Shown here one piece after another: positions 19,446-29,926 of a stretch of DNA of 64,000 nucleotides. The translations under genes and the position numbers were made by a program. Every line of letters begins with the position of its first letter. Position 1 is the first letter of the stretch. The DNA comes from Adonisia turfae CCMR0081. Its GTDB lineage: Bacteria > Cyanobacteriota > Cyanobacteriia > Phormidesmidales > Phormidesmidaceae. The stretch covers positions 1-64,000 of the forward strand of contig NZ_QXHD01000004.1 in assembly GCF_011009555.1 (NCBI RefSeq). The letters are read 5' to 3'. The notes beneath the pieces were generated by a model that saw nothing but the letters and a program-made list of their open reading frames with translations, did not search any database and was not told the DNA's origin.

Positions 19446-19480
19446 AGCCATCTCCATTCAGTGGGAGATGGCTATGTTTT
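19446..19480 (+). terminator. Terminator after gltS
   Basis: AGCCATCTCC (19446-19455) pairs perfectly with GGAGATGGCT (19464-19473) around eight bases and is followed by ATGTTTTT. It lies 46 bases after the gltS stop and inside the apparent N-terminal extension of the next frame, which argues for the downstream start of that gene. Confidence 0.8.
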
Positions 19481-19541
19481 TGACAGACATCCAGCTAGTC
19501 TAGGATGTTACGATTTCAAGCGATTTCGGAGGTGCCCAAAA

Positions 19542-20141
19542 TTGCTTCAACATGCTCTGAAGGAATGGTCTGTAGCAGTGGATGCCCTTGTCCAAGGCCA
19601 AACAATTCTGCTGCTGCGCAAGGGAGGCATTCGTGAGGTAGGCAACCATTTTCAAGTACCCCATCAGCGAGTCTGGCTATACCCCACCTATGAACACCAA
19701 AAAACGAACTTATTAAAACCCCAATGGGCTACACAAGTAACACCTGTGGCGGCTGGCTGGCATCCAACCCAGGTGACTATTCAAGCTTGGGCCAATATTA
19801 CCCAGGTGTGGACCGTTAGAAATGAGCAGTCTGTTAACTCGTTGCTGCCATTTCACATTTGGAACGAGCAGTTTGTAACGGAACGTTTTCGCTGGAAACC
19901 CAGCCAACCCCTGCACCTGCTGTTAATGCGTGTATATCGATTAACAACACCAGTACAGCTTGACTGGCAGGCTGCCTACGGTGGCTGTCGATCTTGGCTA
20001 AACCTAGAAACCCCTAGAGATACCAAACAATCTGTCCCCGTTTTAGATGAGCAGACATGGACGGTAACCGGACAAAAGATATACCATCAAATCCAGCAAT
20101 TTGAGACCATCAGGTCCTGGCAAGGCAATGAAATATTTTGA
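19542..20141 (+). CDS. DUF1802 family protein
   Basis: The 199-residue protein begins at the conserved part LLQHALKEWSVAVDALVQG and continues with ILLLRKGGIRE and FQVPHQRVWLYPTYEHQ, which fit DUF1802. The function is unknown. The frame is open from TTG 19425, but that stretch holds the gltS terminator. The TTG at 19542 has an excellent ribosome site, GGAGGTG at 19528-19534, seven bases away, so I place the start there. It appears monocistronic. Confidence 0.85.
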   Translation: MLQHALKEWSVAVDALVQGQTILLLRKGGIREVGNHFQVPHQRVWLYPTYEHQKTNLLKPQWATQVTPVAAGWHPTQVTIQAWANITQVWTVRNEQSVNSLLPFHIWNEQFVTERFRWKPSQPLHLLLMRVYRLTTPVQLDWQAAYGGCRSWLNLETPRDTKQSVPVLDEQTWTVTGQKIYHQIQQFETIRSWQGNEIF

Positions 20142-20321
20142 GATGTTTCATTGCAAATGATCTTACTTACGTCATATTTACCTACGTTTTGAAACCATAA
20201 TTTATATGGAAGTCGATAACTATAAAGGAAAACCGACGATCCCCAGCTTCCCTAGCTAATCAGCCATACAAAGTACAAGCTGCTCGCTTATTGAGGCAGT
20301 GATTTTGTACACCATCTATGA

Positions 20322-21401
<1,080 letters not shown>

Positions 21402-21411
21402 TTTGAGATAA

Positions 21412-21445
21412 GAAAAAGCGACCCAAAATTGGGTCGCTTTTTCTT
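21412..21445 (+). terminator. Bidirectional terminator after gap
   Basis: A near-perfect stem pairs 21412-21425 with 21430-21443. It is flanked by A5 on the left and T5 on the right. It lies between the convergent gap and psb32 genes and can serve both. Confidence 0.9.
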
Positions 21446-21488
21446 ATAAATACTGATTAGCCAGAGGCCACTAAACATTAGCGCAGAC

Positions 21489-22199
21489 TTAACCACCCAT
21501 AGACTGATACCAGTAATAAGTGGCCATAGGAATGACCGTAGCCAAGATCAGTAGAACCACAACGATCCAAGTTGAGCTGGTGCGATTTTCCTCAGTTTCC
21601 TCAGCAGTGGCAAAGGTACCTTCCACATTGATGGTTTCTTCGATCACGGGAGGGCCAGGGTCAGGATCGCCCGTTAATATAGCAGCTAAGCGTACGGTGG
21701 CATCACCAAATGCTCGGTTGTAACTGTTGCTTTTAATTAACGGTGCTTTCATTGTTTCCTTCGTGATGCTTTCGGAAATCTCTTCAGGAAGTAAAGCAGC
21801 TGTTTCTTCACCGGATTTAATGCCAATGGTATTGGTGACATCATCCAGAACAATCACAGTTTGATTTGCACCTGCTTCTGGAGAAGGAAACCAACGAGCA
21901 AAAATTTGCTCAGCAAAACTTTGAGCCGTTTCACCATAGTCCAAACGATGAATGGTGACATAGCGAACCTCTTGACCGGTTTCAGTTGCTAGTTTCTTCA
22001 GGTCTTTGTTCAGATTACTTTCGTTAAGCCGAGTGATTTGCTTGGCGTCATCTAAGACCCAGTTGTCGGCATTAGGACTAATGGGCATGTCATAGATCCC
22101 GGTAGCACTGGCTGGTGTCGCAATTGATAGATTAATAGCTAACGCGATCGCAACCACAACTATCCAGCGGCAGCGATGAAATATCGAACTCAAGCGCAT
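21489..22199 (-). CDS. psb32: Psb32-like TPM domain protein (photosystem II repair)
   Basis: Psb32 is the cyanobacterial homologue of plant TLP18.3 and helps photosystem II recover from photodamage. The 236-residue protein has an N-terminal signal or anchor segment (WIVVVAIALAINLSIATPASA). A TPM domain follows: the NWVLDDAKQITRLNESNLNKDL start, a FARWFPSPE region and the VIVLDDVTNTIGI segment. A C-terminal transmembrane helix (TWIVVVLLILATVIPMATYY) completes it. This layout places the TPM domain in the thylakoid lumen or periplasm. It is transcribed towards gap, sharing the terminator. Confidence 0.88.
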   Translation of the reverse strand: MRLSSIFHRCRWIVVVAIALAINLSIATPASATGIYDMPISPNADNWVLDDAKQITRLNESNLNKDLKKLATETGQEVRYVTIHRLDYGETAQSFAEQIFARWFPSPEAGANQTVIVLDDVTNTIGIKSGEETAALLPEEISESITKETMKAPLIKSNSYNRAFGDATVRLAAILTGDPDPGPPVIEETINVEGTFATAEETEENRTSSTWIVVVLLILATVIPMATYYWYQSMGG

Positions 22200-22296
22200 G
22201 ATGTTTCAAGAAGCAGCAGTCGAGCAGCCATATAGCGGCCCTAATCACTACTATAGATGACCACATGCCTCTGAGAAAGCTAGTACAGTCTTGGGA

Positions 22297-22551
22297 CTAG
22301 CGTTTAGCTGATTGTACTTGTACAGCTACAACACAACCATCTGAGATCGCACTGTCCAAAATTTGTAATTGTCGTTGTTCTACCACTGTCAGACTGGATT
22401 TTGAGCGATAACGCTCAACCGCTAAGGCAATACCAGGGGCCAATTCACCATGGGTAAGTGCTGTGCGCACCAAAACTTCTAGATCCTTGCCAACAAATTG
22501 AGAGGTGTTGAACATCGTAAAAGCTGGGTGAGTGGGTAACTGTTTATACAT
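22297..22551 (-). CDS. Small conserved-looking hypothetical protein
   Basis: An 84-residue soluble protein with no named domain I can assign. The C-terminal part is predicted helical (VGKDLEVLVRTALTHGELAPGIALAVERY and LTVVEQRQLQILDSAI). AAGGG stands just upstream of the ATG and supports the start. It lies between psb32 and purN, all on the minus strand with gaps near 100 bases. I recall similar short proteins in other cyanobacteria but know no function. Confidence 0.65.
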   Translation of the reverse strand: MYKQLPTHPAFTMFNTSQFVGKDLEVLVRTALTHGELAPGIALAVERYRSKSSLTVVEQRQLQILDSAISDGCVVAVQVQSAKR

Positions 22552-22655
22552 TCGCCCTTCTCAGCTCAACTTCCGGATCAAAGGTTATCTAGATCACATG
22601 GATTTCCGATTAAAGAGCCACTTAAACAACTGGTTGTCGCACTGATCAACCTCAC

Positions 22656-23318
22656 TCAACTAGTTTTTGTGAAATGAGCATGGGCTGCTAAGGCTATGGC
22701 AGCTGGATAAATCCGATGCTCTTGTACCTGAATACGAGATTGGAGACTTGCTTCAGTGTCACCAGCCAGCACGGGCACAGCTGCTTGCATAATTATGGGA
22801 CCGCTGTCGACTGCTAGCTCTACATAATGTACTGTACAGCCCGCCAGCTGAACCCCTGCATCTAAGGCCTGCTGTACCGCATGGAGACCCGGAAAACTGG
22901 GCAATAAACTGGGATGAATATTGAGCAAACGTCCACTAAAAGCATCAATTAGGTGTTGCGTTACCCGCCGCATCCAGCCTGCCATAATCACCCAGCCGAC
23001 ATCATGTTGGACAAGGGTATCGACAATGGCCTGATCCAGCACTTCGCGAGACGCAAACTCACGATGATTTAGAAGAACCGTAGGGATCGACCATTTAGCC
23101 GCTCGCTCCAGAACGTTCGCACCGGGGTTGTTACAAACGACAACATTAACCTTGGCATTGAGCCGTGAGTCCTCAATGGCGTCCATAATGGCCTCAAAAT
23201 TGCTGCCGTTACCAGATGCTAAAATCCCCAGCTTGAGAGTGGGGTAGCTGAGCGTTTGCCAATCAATGTTAGGACTTAACAAACCAGTGATGGAATAGTC
23301 AGTGGGAACAGAACCCAT
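22656..23318 (-). CDS. purN: Phosphoribosylglycinamide formyltransferase
   Basis: PurN transfers a formyl group from 10-formyl-tetrahydrofolate to GAR in purine synthesis. The 220-residue protein has LGILASGNGSNFEAI (phosphate-binding loop), VVCNNPGA, the folate-site MAGWMRRV, the catalytic NIHPSLLPSFPG and TVHYVELAVDSGPII. About 30 residues precede the family core, a little longer than E. coli PurN. A TTG at 23330 could add four residues; ATG at 23318 is preferred. Confidence 0.96.
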   Translation of the reverse strand: MGSVPTDYSITGLLSPNIDWQTLSYPTLKLGILASGNGSNFEAIMDAIEDSRLNAKVNVVVCNNPGANVLERAAKWSIPTVLLNHREFASREVLDQAIVDTLVQHDVGWVIMAGWMRRVTQHLIDAFSGRLLNIHPSLLPSFPGLHAVQQALDAGVQLAGCTVHYVELAVDSGPIIMQAAVPVLAGDTEASLQSRIQVQEHRIYPAAIALAAHAHFTKTS

Positions 23319-23507
23319 AGCATCAAACAAGAAACAAACTCTAGAATTCTACAGGGGCATAGGCAACGTTCATTTCATTCGCCATAACCTACGTATAATC
23401 ACTGATTTAACGGAAAAGGGCTGACTTAGCGATACACCGTTAGCTCTTTTCTGAAAAATCGGGGCATAGTTAGGGAACACATCACGTTCACTCATTGCAT
23501 TGGTGAA

Positions 23508-25190
23508 ATGAGTTTATCTGTCGCTTCAAATGTTGATACCCCAAATTTGCTCGGCGTAGTAACCAGCGCCTTAAATGCTGTTGCCGCACCTATCTACGTC
23601 AAAAGCCAAGATCATCGATGGTTGTTTGCAAATACGGCCTGTTGCCAGTTGCTGAATGTATCCCTAGAGAGCATTAAAGGTTGCCTGGACCATGACGTGA
23701 CAGCAGTAGTTGATGCAGATTTGTTGCGATCGCAAGACGCCAGCTTCTTCACCACAGGCACAGTTGCTGAGCAAACGATTTACCTGAATACCTGCCATGG
23801 CAAGCACCAGTTTTCAGGGGAGCGTGCCCTCTTACAAACCCCAAATGGTCTAGTCCTTATAAATACCCTCCAAGACATCAGTGAGTTGGTTCAGCTTCGC
23901 CACCTTAACACTGACTTACAGCAACAACTCGAAGAACGTGACAGCGCTCTAGATCAACTAACAGAATTTGAGGCCACCTTAAAACGGATTACTGACCGGG
24001 TACGGGACAGCCTGGACGAGAAACAAATTTTACAAACAGCCGTACAAGAAATCACGGAAGCCCTCAACGTTAGAGGTTCCAATACCTCTCTGTATGATCT
24101 AGAGCAGGGCACCTCCACCATTTATTACGAGTACACCACCCTGCCATCCGACCGGGGGCGCGTCTCCCAAATGGAAGCCTTTCCGGAGGTTTATCATCAG
24201 CTGCTCGAAGGCCAATACTTTCAGTTTTGCTCCATTGCCCCTAACCCAGTACGGGGCCTGGTGTCGATGTTAGCCTGCTCAATTTTTGATGACCGGGGTG
24301 TCCTCGGCGATCTATGGCTGATTAACGATAAAGAACACGGCTTTAGCGAATATGAAATTCGCCTCGTGCAACAGGTGGCTAACCAATGTGCCATTGCCAT
24401 TCGCCAGGCACGGCTTTATCAAGAATCCCAATCCCAGGTACGTGAACTAGAGCAAGTCAATAACCTCAAGGATGACTTTCTCAGCACCGTTTCCCACGAG
24501 CTGCGCACACCCGTCACCAGTATGCGTGTGGCTCTACAGCTGCTCGGAGTCACCCTCACCCAAGAACTAGGGTTGGAGCATGAACTGACCAACCCCGATG
24601 CAAAGCAAGGTCGCATTGCCCGCTACTATCGCATTCTCAAAGAAGAGTGTGAACGGGAAATTAGTTTGATCAACGATTTACTAGACCTACAGCGTTTGGA
24701 CGTGGGCAACCACGATTTAGCACTACAAACGATCCAAATCAACGAATGGCTCCCTGCTTTGGTCAGTAGTTTTCAAGAACGTGCTGCCAGTCGTCAGCAA
24801 CAGCTGCAAGTGACCATTGCGGAGAATATTCCCCTATTGAAGTCAGACTTGTCGAGCCTCGATCGCATTTGGGCCGAACTTCTAAACAACGCGTGCAAAT
24901 ATACCCCTCCCGGGGGTGAAATCACACTTTCCGTAGTGCAGATGAAGGACGACATCTTAAAACTTGCCCTCGTAAATACAGGGGTGGAAATTCCCCAGGA
25001 TGCACTGCCACGTATTTTTGACAAGTTTTATCGGGTGCCTAGCGCCGACCCCTGGAAACAGGGAGGAACCGGATTGGGCCTAGCATTAGTCCAAAAGCTG
25101 GTGGAACACATTAACGGAGTTATTACAGTTAGGAGTGAAGATGATCAGACGTGTTTTACGATTGAGTTACCGCTCTCCTTCACACCTTGA
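23508..25190 (+). CDS. PAS-GAF sensor histidine kinase
   Basis: A soluble 560-residue histidine kinase with no membrane segments. An N-terminal PAS-like domain (about 15-130, PIYVKSQDHRWLFANTACC) is followed by a short coiled coil (133-165). A GAF domain (165-300) ends in VANQCAIAIRQARLY. HisKA has the phosphoacceptor H330 in FLSTVSHELRTP. The ATPase domain has N box NNACKYTPPGG, DALPRIFDKFYR and GGTGLGLALVQKL. No response regulator is adjacent, so its partner is unknown. The GAF domain shows no obvious bilin-binding cysteine pattern. A membrane protein with a strong ribosome site follows 46 bases later. Confidence 0.93.
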   Translation: MSLSVASNVDTPNLLGVVTSALNAVAAPIYVKSQDHRWLFANTACCQLLNVSLESIKGCLDHDVTAVVDADLLRSQDASFFTTGTVAEQTIYLNTCHGKHQFSGERALLQTPNGLVLINTLQDISELVQLRHLNTDLQQQLEERDSALDQLTEFEATLKRITDRVRDSLDEKQILQTAVQEITEALNVRGSNTSLYDLEQGTSTIYYEYTTLPSDRGRVSQMEAFPEVYHQLLEGQYFQFCSIAPNPVRGLVSMLACSIFDDRGVLGDLWLINDKEHGFSEYEIRLVQQVANQCAIAIRQARLYQESQSQVRELEQVNNLKDDFLSTVSHELRTPVTSMRVALQLLGVTLTQELGLEHELTNPDAKQGRIARYYRILKEECEREISLINDLLDLQRLDVGNHDLALQTIQINEWLPALVSSFQERAASRQQQLQVTIAENIPLLKSDLSSLDRIWAELLNNACKYTPPGGEITLSVVQMKDDILKLALVNTGVEIPQDALPRIFDKFYRVPSADPWKQGGTGLGLALVQKLVEHINGVITVRSEDDQTCFTIELPLSFTP

Positions 25191-25236
25191 TGAGAGATAG
25201 CACTCACATGGATTAAATCCATATCAGGAGGTAGTT

Positions 25237-25899
25237 ATGGTAACTGCACCGTCAGACACGAGTCTAGAAACCTATGAGGGTCAATTTGGCCCGTTTGTCA
25301 TCACTGCGGACGATCGACGCGAGGTCGTGATTTACCGCTGTGGTTTAGCCATAGCCGCTTTCAGTTTTGCCTTGGGGGTTATGTTGCTGCGCCTAGGCAA
25401 TGGTAGCACCGGGCTACTTTGGACCATTTCTGGATGTTACTTAACCATGTGGTTAGGTCTGGGCATTAGTCTTTGGTTCATTCATATTTATCTAAAACCG
25501 CTACATCAGGCATTACAGGGGTTGTGGTTAGCAGGAGGCCTAGCCAGCCTGGGCATTGCCATAGGTGTACCGGGACCATTAGCCCTGACAGCGTATGAAC
25601 AGCCTTTGTCGATTTTGGGCATAGGGTTTACCTTTGCAGCCATGACCGGCATCTTTATCAAAGAAGCCTTTTGTTTTAATCGACTTGAAACAAAATTTCT
25701 GGTGCCCCTAGTTCCTAGCTTGCTGTTGACCCACATGGCACAGGCTATGCCCAGTCATATAGGTCAGGGGTTACTGATCGCTTGGGCAGTGTTGTTTGTC
25801 ATCTTTGCCCTACGTAAACTAATGCAGCCAATCCCACCTGACATTGGCGACAAAAGTGTCTTTGAGCACCTCAAACAGAAGCGTCAGGCAAACATCTAG
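25237..25899 (+). CDS. DUF2301 family integral membrane protein
   Basis: The 220-residue protein has about six or seven transmembrane helices after a polar 28-residue N-terminus. It fits DUF2301, an uncharacterised cyanobacterial membrane family, through DDRREVVIYRCGLAIAAFSF and FIKEAFCFNRLETKFL. The ribosome site AGGAGGT (25226-25232) is four bases from the ATG. A small inverted repeat ATGGATT-A-AATCCAT (25208-25222) precedes it. It may be cotranscribed with the histidine kinase. The stop codon TAG sits at the edge of a palindromic repeat region. Confidence 0.85.
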   Translation: MVTAPSDTSLETYEGQFGPFVITADDRREVVIYRCGLAIAAFSFALGVMLLRLGNGSTGLLWTISGCYLTMWLGLGISLWFIHIYLKPLHQALQGLWLAGGLASLGIAIGVPGPLALTAYEQPLSILGIGFTFAAMTGIFIKEAFCFNRLETKFLVPLVPSLLLTHMAQAMPSHIGQGLLIAWAVLFVIFALRKLMQPIPPDIGDKSVFEHLKQKRQANI

Positions 25900-25940
25900 G
25901 GGCATTGCCCATACAGGTAAGGGCGTTCCATGGAACGCCT
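25897..25940. repeat. Palindromic repeat, copy 1
   Basis: The core is the perfect 18-bp palindrome GGCGTTCCATGGAACGCC (25922-25939). A degenerate upstream half, GGGGCATTGCCC, abuts the DUF2301 stop codon. It shares the CCATGG-centred core with copies at 48256-48294 and 49349-49398. Confidence 0.75.
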
Positions 25941-26011
25941 CTATGATTTTGCTCCTATATTAGGGTTATTCATGGGCATCCTAGAACCGTTGAAACAACG
26001 GGGATGCTAGG

Positions 26012-27208
26012 TTGGAACGAGCATATTGGCTGGCTTGGTCACGGGTTAAGGATGTCGGGCCAGTGTTGATAAAGCGGCTGCATGAGCAGTTTGGGTCACT
26101 GGAATTAGCCTGGCAGGCTGACCCAGTTGAACTGCTTGCTGTGGCAGGCATTGGTTTGATCACAGCGGATCGGATTAGGGAGATGCGATCTCATCTCAAC
26201 CCCCAAGAACTATTAGACAAGCACGAATCACAATACCCAGACTTTTGGACACCAGCTGACTCTGACTATCCCAGTCTACTGTGGGAAATTCCAGACCCAC
26301 CTCCCGTGCTTTACTATCGCGGTCCTCTCAGGCCTAATGCTTGCACAAATCCTATCACCATAAGCATTGTCGGAACTCGCCACCCTAGTCCCTACGGACG
26401 TCGTTGGACCCAGCGCTTAAGTCGTCGCTTGAGTCAACGGCAAATCACCATTGTTTCTGGCATGGCCACTGGCATTGACACCCATGCCCATCAAAGCTGT
26501 CTAAATACCGACGGCCAAACCATAGCCGTACTTGGCACTGGTGTAGATGTCATCTATCCCCGTAGCAACGCTCAAATTTACCAACGCATCTTAGAAACCG
26601 GCTTGATCGTGAGCGAATACCCCAACGGAACGCCGCCTGATCGTAGTCACTTTCCACGACGCAACCGCATCATTGCTGGCCTTAGTCATGCCACCTTGGT
26701 TACCGAAGCCCCAGAACGCTCAGGTGCACTGATTACAGCTTATTTAGCCAATGACTATGGTCGTCATGTCTACGCATTACCTGACGGTCTAGATAATCCC
26801 ACCTGTCGAGGTTGCTTAGTCCTCATCAATACTGGAGCAGCCATCATCATGGGTGAAGACCAGCTGATCAAAGATCTGCTCAATATTGGCGTTCCCAATT
26901 CAGATATGGCTCATAAAAATATGACCCATCAAAACGACCGTAACAACCAGGGTGGCGATGAAAACAGGCATTTTATAAACACTCAGCCAGATACATCAGC
27001 ACCTGAACCGGCAAAGTCTGCACCGGAGGTAACACTGGATAAAAACCTACAGCATATTTTGCAGATGATTCCTGAGGAACCGGTCAGCCTGGATAACCTA
27101 GTAGAAACCACCCAGCTAGACACAAGTGCCCTGCTGGGTGGCTTACTACAGTTAGAACTCGCTGGTGTTATCGTCCAATTACCTGGTGGCCAATATCAGC
27201 GCACATAG
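26012..27208 (+). CDS. dprA: DNA-processing protein DprA
   Basis: DprA loads RecA on incoming single-stranded DNA during natural transformation. The 398-residue protein has an N-terminal helix-hairpin-helix-like region (AWQADPVELLAVAGIG). The Rossmann core (about 100-290) contains SIVGTRHPSPYG, VSGMATGIDTHAH, AVLGTGVDVIYPRSN, FPRRNRIIAGLS and SGALITA. A polar linker (about 300-335) leads to a C-terminal winged-helix region (PVSLDNLVETTQLDTSALLGGLLQLEL). The start is TTG. Confidence 0.95.
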   Translation: MERAYWLAWSRVKDVGPVLIKRLHEQFGSLELAWQADPVELLAVAGIGLITADRIREMRSHLNPQELLDKHESQYPDFWTPADSDYPSLLWEIPDPPPVLYYRGPLRPNACTNPITISIVGTRHPSPYGRRWTQRLSRRLSQRQITIVSGMATGIDTHAHQSCLNTDGQTIAVLGTGVDVIYPRSNAQIYQRILETGLIVSEYPNGTPPDRSHFPRRNRIIAGLSHATLVTEAPERSGALITAYLANDYGRHVYALPDGLDNPTCRGCLVLINTGAAIIMGEDQLIKDLLNIGVPNSDMAHKNMTHQNDRNNQGGDENRHFINTQPDTSAPEPAKSAPEVTLDKNLQHILQMIPEEPVSLDNLVETTQLDTSALLGGLLQLELAGVIVQLPGGQYQRT

Positions 27209-27239
27209 TCATGGCTACACCTTTTAGTTTTGCCCCATA

Positions 27240-27860
27240 TCAGTTTCCTGGATATGTTTCCATACCGGTGTAGGTTACCTCAAACCCTGTGTAGGTGATT
27301 TCGTGGCCATCTAGCGGATCTTCTATGCAATCAAAATTATCGACAAAGAATTCTACCACCAGGTCTCCCAACTCAATCATGTCGCCGTCCCTAAGGGCCT
27401 GACGTTTTTGAGGAACAAGACGACGACAATTTAAACGGGTCCCTGATTGACTACCAACATCAGCAATGAAAAAACCAGACTCAGGGGTATGGCGAATCAC
27501 TGCATGACATGGAGCAACAGTTGCATTGCCGACTGGCAATGCGCAGGTTACGGATTTTCCTAATAGCCAACATGCACCCACATGGGTGAGATTTAAAGTT
27601 TCAGAACTGCCCGTATTAGAGACTAAAAATACAGAAGAATTAGCGATGATCGCCTGAACGTAAAAAGGTGTATTTTGACAGCGTTCTTTAACTGTCAAGA
27701 TAGAGTCGGCAATTACATTAGCCGTTTCAAAATCATTTTTAACATTATTAAACAGCGCATCCCAAGGAAGTGATAAAACATTTTTGCTGATAAGATCACC
27801 AGCTGTTTCTTTAACTGCCTGGTTATCGGATAGGAAAGCTCTAAGCGTGGACATGGACAA
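27240..27860 (-). CDS. FHA domain protein
   Basis: The 206-residue protein carries a forkhead-associated (phosphothreonine-binding) domain at about residues 90-175. The core reads LLGKSVTCALPVGNATVAPCHAVI, GFFIADVGSQSGTRLNCRRL and LRDGDMIELGDL. The usual GR-x-x-x-x-D start is altered to GKSVTCALPV, so phosphopeptide affinity is uncertain. The N-terminal 80 residues are helical and unassigned. The C-terminus contains an imperfect seven-residue repeat, EITYTGF-EVTYTGM-ETYPGN, from a 21-base tandem repeat (27261-27302). Confidence 0.85.
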   Translation of the reverse strand: MSMSTLRAFLSDNQAVKETAGDLISKNVLSLPWDALFNNVKNDFETANVIADSILTVKERCQNTPFYVQAIIANSSVFLVSNTGSSETLNLTHVGACWLLGKSVTCALPVGNATVAPCHAVIRHTPESGFFIADVGSQSGTRLNCRRLVPQKRQALRDGDMIELGDLVVEFFVDNFDCIEDPLDGHEITYTGFEVTYTGMETYPGN

Positions 27861-28480
27861 TGACTAAACAACTTAACAGCAAGAGGCTATAAGTGCGGTC
27901 GATTGTCACCCTAATTCAGTAGATTCACATATGAATTTCCCAAAGAATTGAGAAATCATTAATGAGGTAGAAAAATAGATTTTAAAGTCAGCTAATAAAA
28001 AATTGCTGCTCACCTGTAGCAATACCCTCATTGTCTAAGATTGAGAAAATCTCTAAAAAAATCTAGCTACAACGGTGGTGGGACATACATAAAGTCCTAA
28101 ATATACTTAAGTATAGTTTTAGAACTTTCTCTACAGGTGCTCAGCAATTCTATGTATAGGATATGAACCTATCAAAGGTATTGCCTTCTTTATATCTTTT
28201 GTTTATTAAAGCCTGTGCTTTCAAAATAAGTAATTTGGCGGATACCGTTTTATGGAAGCTTTAAAAGCCACAAGTAAATATTAAAATCCCCCAAGATTGG
28301 TATATGCAGTCCTGAATCCGTAAAGCTGTACTCATAGGGGTTTCAGCGTCTTGAAAGTAGACAGTGTAGAAACCATCACATCCCCTTAATATCGTCATGA
28401 CACAGCTTAAATTAACTGTACCTATTAAGTAATTATTAAGCAGCTTTATTTTCCCTGCTATTTTCTGGAGAGTTCCTGCT
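27861..28480. other. AT-rich divergent spacer
   Basis: These 620 bases lie between the FHA gene and the acyltransferase gene, which point away from each other. The sequence is more AT-rich than its neighbours. I find no gene with a ribosome site, no strong hairpin and no recognisable operator. The only clear signal is the acyltransferase ribosome site GGAGAG at 28467-28472. Confidence 0.5.
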
Positions 28481-29890
28481 GTGATCAGTGCCATCATCCG
28501 TGCTCAACCCCCCCTAGATTTTATTCCCGAACGCTTTAATCCATGGGTGCGACGTTTTGTGCGAGTAGCCTTGCCAGGCTGGATGCGTTGGCAAACTGAT
28601 CTCGTAAACATCAAGGTCAATAATGCCGGGGTTCTCGCCAAGCACTACGCAGAATTTCAGGCAGGGCATAGCAGATTGATTCTGGCTTTCCGGCATCCTG
28701 CTCCTGAAGATGCCTATGGCATGGCACATTTGCTGTGGAAAGCAGTGCCACAATCGGCTGTCCAAATGGGAAAAAAACTGCAGCCTGTGCACAGCCACTT
28801 TATCTATGACCGGGGCATTCCCCTATGGGCAGGGAAGTGGGTTGGCTGGCTATGTTCTCACTTGGGGGGGGTGTCCATTCAACGCGGTAAGTTAGATTTA
28901 GTCGCCCTAAAAGCCGCACGGAAGCTTTTGGTAAATGGGAAATTTCCCTTAGCAGCCGCTCCAGAAGGGGGCAATAATGGCCATAACGAAATTGTCAGCC
29001 CTCTAGAACCGGGGGTACCCCAACTGGCTTTTTGGTGTGTGGAGGATCTGGCAAAATCCCAGCGGTCTGAACCGGTTTATATCGTGCCATTGGGAATCCA
29101 GTATCGATACATCAATCCGCCGTGGGATGCTATTGACGAGCTGTTAAGCCAATTAGAACTTTATAGTGGTTTATCGAGTACTGATGAAAAATTTGTCCCA
29201 CCTGTGGAACTACCCACAGCTCAAATTACCAATCTCTATGGCCGTCTCTATCGCTTAGCTGAACATTTACTCAGCTTGATGGAGAGCTACTATTACCAAA
29301 TCTATGGCCTAGAACAACTCGATACTCCAGAAGCTAAAGATGCTAATGCACAGCTGGCTTTACGGTTAGAACACTTGCTCAATGGTGCGTTAGCAGTAGC
29401 AGAAAAGTATTTTAATTTGCGGCCCAAAGGCTCTGTGATTGATCGTTGTCGCCGTTTGGAACAAGCTGGCTGGGAACGTATTTTTCGCGAAGACTTACGT
29501 AATGAAGCGGCGTTGTCTTCAGTGGAACGAGGACTAGCCGATCGGATTGCGGAAGAGGCGGACTTACGTATGTGGCATATGCGTCTTGTGGAAAGTTTTG
29601 TGGCAGTAACAGGCCGCTATGTCTTAGAAAAACCCACAGCCGATCGCTTTGCCGAAACTGTTTTATTGATGACTGATATGGTCACTCGACTCCAGGGGAA
29701 AACACCCTTCCCGAGGCCTTCTTTAGGTAAGCGAGAAGCTCAGGTAATAGTTGGAGAACCCATTTGTGTCAGTGAGCGCTGGGATGATTACAAACAAAGC
29801 CGACGTAAGGCAGTGTCAGCATTGACCAAGGATCTCCAAACAGCTCTTGAAAGCTTAATTGTGGATTCGTTTGAAGACCAGAATCGTTGA
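28481..29890 (+). CDS. PlsC-like glycerolipid acyltransferase
   Basis: The 469-residue protein contains the acyltransferase signature: FRHPAPEDAY (H-x4-D), IQRG as motif II and AAPEGGNNG as motif III. The likely reaction is acyl transfer to a lysophosphatidate-type acceptor in membrane lipid synthesis. It is nearly twice the size of classical PlsC. The C-terminal half (about 230-469) is helical with no assigned domain. No clear transmembrane helix is present, apart from amphipathic segments near 20-30 and 115-130. The start is GTG with GGAGAG eight bases upstream. Confidence 0.82.
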   Translation: MISAIIRAQPPLDFIPERFNPWVRRFVRVALPGWMRWQTDLVNIKVNNAGVLAKHYAEFQAGHSRLILAFRHPAPEDAYGMAHLLWKAVPQSAVQMGKKLQPVHSHFIYDRGIPLWAGKWVGWLCSHLGGVSIQRGKLDLVALKAARKLLVNGKFPLAAAPEGGNNGHNEIVSPLEPGVPQLAFWCVEDLAKSQRSEPVYIVPLGIQYRYINPPWDAIDELLSQLELYSGLSSTDEKFVPPVELPTAQITNLYGRLYRLAEHLLSLMESYYYQIYGLEQLDTPEAKDANAQLALRLEHLLNGALAVAEKYFNLRPKGSVIDRCRRLEQAGWERIFREDLRNEAALSSVERGLADRIAEEADLRMWHMRLVESFVAVTGRYVLEKPTADRFAETVLLMTDMVTRLQGKTPFPRPSLGKREAQVIVGEPICVSERWDDYKQSRRKAVSALTKDLQTALESLIVDSFEDQNR

Positions 29891-29926
29891 TGAGATTTTG
29901 AGATCACAGTCAGGGAGCAAACATCA

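Noticed and set aside
28261-28497. 78-codon minus-strand frame before the acyltransferase gene
   Set aside because: It overlaps the acyltransferase start and ribosome site, and has no recognisable domain.
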